A stretch of DNA of 20,000 nucleotides from Symbiodinium natans (taxonomy: Eukaryota > Sar > Dinophyceae > Suessiales > Symbiodiniaceae). The notes beneath the pieces were generated by a model that was not told the origin of the DNA, did no database searches, and saw only the letters and a list, made by a program, of their open reading frames with translations. The translations under genes and the position numbers were made by a program. The stretch is from NCBI GenBank assembly GCA_905221605.1, contig CAJNDS010002114.1, positions 419,132 through 439,131 of the forward strand, in the 5' to 3' direction. This document shows positions 17,736 through 20,000 of the stretch, in pieces. Within the stretch, counting starts at the first letter, position 1. The number at the start of each line of letters is the position of its first letter.

Positions 17736-20000
17736 CCTACGACCTCTGCGAGTTCTCGGAATAGCTTTCCTGTCAGCAAGGAGAACAGGGTTGGAGCTAG
17801 TTTACACCCTTGCTTAATGCCTGTTGTGGACTCAACAGAGCACGAGGTCTGCTGGGATCGTACTGTGTAGCGACTGTTTGAGTGCAGTGATGCCACTAAT
17901 CCCTGGATGTCTGACGGTACCCCAGCGTCTTGAAGAGTGTCCATGAGGTCCTGGCGGCGAACCATGTCGAATGCCTGTGATAAGTCAAGCGCAAAGCAGA
18001 TCCCTCCCACCAGCTCTGGTTTGCGGTGTCCAGCATGCTGGGAGTGCCTGCTAAGCCGCGATTGTGCGCACATTTGGCGTACCTCTCTGGTATGCTTGGA
18101 GACTCTGGAGAGAGCATCAGAAAGTCCTCTTTGAGGTTGGTAAGCGAACTGTGGCACCGACCTCAGGTAGCTGCAGGTATAGGGAGCCAGGAGATCTCTG
18201 CACGCCCCCGCCAGACCCTTGCCATCTGGTCTTATGATTCCAAGTGGGCGAAGATTAGAGGGCTTGGTTGGGGGCTTGTTGGGCTTCGGGATAAAGCAGA
18301 GGTCAGTGTCCTTCAGCTGTGCAGAGAGGATCACTGCCGAGTCTAGCGAGCTGTGCTCAGCTTTGCGGGCTTGGTCGTTGCAGTACGTTGCCAGGCGCTC
18401 GCTGGCCGAGTCGGAACATAGCTTCCACGCGGCTGCCGACGCTGAGTTCTGAGGGACAGCCTTGTGTGGTCTGATGGAGCTGATGTGCTTCGAAAGCAGG
18501 GGGGCTGAGAGCGTTGGCAGGCTGCAGACTTCAAATCGTAGTCTGTCATGCCGTTGAAACACTGCTTTGGCATGGTTTTGCATGAGCTTGAGTTCCTCTT
18601 CTGCAGCCATCAAATAGCCATCATTGTTGACTAACTGCGTTTTGGGCTGCGGCTGCCAGGGGCGGAGCTTCTGCAATGTCTTATGAGCCTGATAGGAGTT
18701 ACCACTTTGTGTAGATTGGTCTACCTCGTGAGTGAAATCTGCTAGGCGTTGTCTACGTGCTCTTGTGACAGCCTGCTTGTGCCACTTGGAGAGGTCCTGC
18801 ACCAGTATCTCGTGATCTGCCAGGGAGAGCGTTGAGCTGGCTAAGTCCTCATCCAAGGCCGTCAACCTGGCCCACATGCGCTTGGTTGCCCTGTGCATCG
18901 CATTAAGGGGAGGGGAGGAGGGCTTAGGGGCTCTTGGGAAGTAGCGTTCAGACGCCTTGATTAGCACATCATTAACCTCCTCCATGTCAACCGTGGTGAT
19001 CTGAGAGAGCTGGTCAGCAACCCACTTTTTCATTTCTTGTGCTTTGGGATGATTGTATCGCACTGCCTCCTCAAGAGCCTGTTTATCGTAGGGGAGTGGA
19101 GGGGGGGGGTGGGAAGTAAGCTGCCAGTGCCGTAGAGGGCGGATTTTTGCCTCCACAGGGTAATGTCCTCCTTTTTTCCACCGTCCCAGCGGGAAGTCTG
19201 TCAGGGGTTTGCTCTGCTTAGATTCTCCGCGAGCCAGTGATTTCGGGACTAGGATGTAATCGATTTGGGACTCTGAAGTGACAGTGTGGAACGTCAAGCC
19301 TGATCCCGAAGACCATGTATTGAGTGCAACTAAGCCATGTCCTTGCACTAGGCGCTGGAAGTATGCATCCTCAGCTGAGCGATGTGGCGGGGAGCCCGGA
19401 GTGCAGGTACCCACTACTCCCGCACTGGTGTTCAGCGTAGAGTTGAAATCTCCTAGGACCACTAACGTGTCACGCTGCGGAACACCCCTGACCGCTTTGG
19501 ATAGAGAAGCAAGACACTTCGATCTATCCTCTCGGTTTTGCTGGGCTGTTTTGGAGGTGGTCCAAACGTGCTGATACACCGACACTATGTGCACGCGTGC
19601 GCCTTTCCATTGAAAGACCACTTCTAAGACCCTCCCCTTGTGATGCTCGCTCCATCTTATGGTAGCTTTGGGAATGTGCGGGGCCGTGAGTATCATGACT
19701 CCGTCTGCCCTCTTGTCATCGTGAACACGCTCTTCCTGCGGCTGTGTGCCTGGCTGTTCAGAGGAGCTGTAGTCTGACTTGGGTTTGCCTTTAGCTTTGG
19801 GGGCTTTGGCCTTGCCTTTGCTGGCTGAGCTTATGCAATGCCACCCCTCAACGTCAAACTCTGTGCTTTCCTGCCAGTGCGTCTCCTGCAGAGCAATCAC
19901 ATCATACTGATCTGATGCAGTGCGCAACCAGGTGCGAAGCTCGGCCCATTGCTGCTGCCCTAGGTGCCCAGCGTTCCAGGTCAATACCTTCAGTGGTTTG
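17708..20000 (-). CDS. LINE polyprotein, N-terminal part: APE-type endonuclease plus reverse transcriptase fingers/palm up to motif B (partial, frame-broken)
   Basis: The frame runs open from the right edge to a TGA at 17710-17708. The codon at 19984 is TTG (Leu), not a start; five more codons (KPLKV) are readable upstream, so the true start is outside the window. Numbering from 19984, the endonuclease (about 1-280) shows WNAGHL (N4), LQETHW (E34), VSVYQ (Y137), LGDFN (D179, N181), SQIDYIL (D242) and GGHYPV (H274). These match the metal-binding and catalytic residues of the exonuclease-endonuclease-phosphatase family, which nicks target DNA to prime reverse transcription. A Lys/Pro/Ala-rich insert lies at 56-70. 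After a helical linker the RT starts near 560: IPKPNK, NLRPLGI, FALDLSQAFD (motif A, D667) and GIKQGCKLAP (motif B, 722-731). The frame ends 27 residues after motif B, before the YADD box, which lies in the next frame. Domain calls are firm; activity of this copy is doubtful. Confidence 0.93.
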   Translation of the reverse strand, partial: KPLKVLTWNAGHLGQQQWAELRTWLRTASDQYDVIALQETHWQESTEFDVEGWHCISSASKGKAKAPKAKGKPKSDYSSSEQPGTQPQEERVHDDKRADGVMILTAPHIPKATIRWSEHHKGRVLEVVFQWKGARVHIVSVYQHVWTTSKTAQQNREDRSKCLASLSKAVRGVPQRDTLVVLGDFNSTLNTSAGVVGTCTPGSPPHRSAEDAYFQRLVQGHGLVALNTWSSGSGLTFHTVTSESQIDYILVPKSLARGESKQSKPLTDFPLGRWKKGGHYPVEAKIRPLRHWQLTSHPPPPLPYDKQALEEAVRYNHPKAQEMKKWVADQLSQITTVDMEEVNDVLIKASERYFPRAPKPSSPPLNAMHRATKRMWARLTALDEDLASSTLSLADHEILVQDLSKWHKQAVTRARRQRLADFTHEVDQSTQSGNSYQAHKTLQKLRPWQPQPKTQLVNNDGYLMAAEEELKLMQNHAKAVFQRHDRLRFEVCSLPTLSAPLLSKHISSIRPHKAVPQNSASAAAWKLCSDSASERLATYCNDQARKAEHSSLDSAVILSAQLKDTDLCFIPKPNKPPTKPSNLRPLGIIRPDGKGLAGACRDLLAPYTCSYLRSVPQFAYQPQRGLSDALSRVSKHTREVRQMCAQSRLSRHSQHAGHRKPELVGGICFALDLSQAFDMVRRQDLMDTLQDAGVPSDIQGLVASLHSNSRYTVRSQQTSCSVESTTGIKQGCKLAPTLFSLLTGKLFRELAEVVGWDRVLHIA

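Larger units (their letters stand above)
14886..20000 (-). mobile_element. Non-LTR (LINE-type) retrotransposon, 5'-truncated by window edge, encoding EN-RT-zinc fingers-USP
   Basis: Two abutting minus-strand frames together give an APE-type endonuclease, a reverse transcriptase, four zinc-finger motifs and a USP-type protease. This is the LINE layout with an extra protease at the C-terminus. The 5' end, and any ORF1, lie beyond the right edge, because the frame is still open at 20000. The left boundary is uncertain: the stop codon is at 15171-15173. It is followed (leftwards) by a 3' region with a C tract, a short hairpin near 15003-15018 and a telomere-like tail at 14886-14990, which I take tentatively as the end. 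No LTR, integrase or RNase H motif was seen. Target-site duplications cannot be assessed. The copy carries one frame break at about 17710 and is probably not active as it stands, unless the break is an assembly error. Confidence 0.92.

Overview
The window looks like nuclear DNA of a eukaryotic alga or protist, most likely a dinoflagellate of the Symbiodinium kind. The reasons are dispersed interstitial telomere-type heptamers (TTTAGGG), sparse coding, many homopolymer and simple repeats, and a large non-LTR retrotransposon. The taxonomic guess is an inference; nothing here is a species marker. No bacterial operon, CRISPR array, tRNA or rRNA gene was recognised.

Left part (1-6.9 kb): a mosaic of short unique islands separated by blocks of TTTAGGG-type repeats. 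The blocks flip orientation repeatedly. Many islands have a CCCTAAA block on the left and a TTTAGGG block on the right, so the spacers between islands start with TTTAGGG and end with CCCTAAA. Several block edges coincide with GT...AG-like borders and the islands hold short open frames. This could be a multi-exon gene whose introns carry telomere-like inverted ends, but the strand could not be settled. One array (5793-5919) is a uniform CTTAGGG variant.

Middle part (6.9-14.9 kb): almost no telomere-type repeats and no gene I can name. It holds microsatellites (ATG, AT and TTGCTC arrays), two related palindromic mini-elements (the other copy is at 7-60), a foldback repeat at 12008-12254, a near-identical 258-bp direct duplication with a diverged third copy (13.0-14.2 kb), and a 66-72 bp tandem repeat (14.66-14.89 kb). 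One minus-strand ORF (11091-11531) could be a small secreted protein.

Right part (about 14.9-20 kb): a non-LTR (LINE-type) retrotransposon on the minus strand, cut by the right edge. It reads in order: APE-type endonuclease, reverse transcriptase, four zinc-finger motifs, a low-complexity linker, and a C-terminal ubiquitin-specific protease (USP) domain with its catalytic Cys, His and Asp and its oxyanion Asn all in place. The reading frame breaks once, inside the RT between motif B and the YADD motif, so this copy is either damaged or needs a frameshift. Past the stop codon the 3' region has a long C tract (G on the + strand), a small hairpin and then degenerate telomere-like repeats. The USP fused to a LINE polyprotein is the most striking feature of the window.
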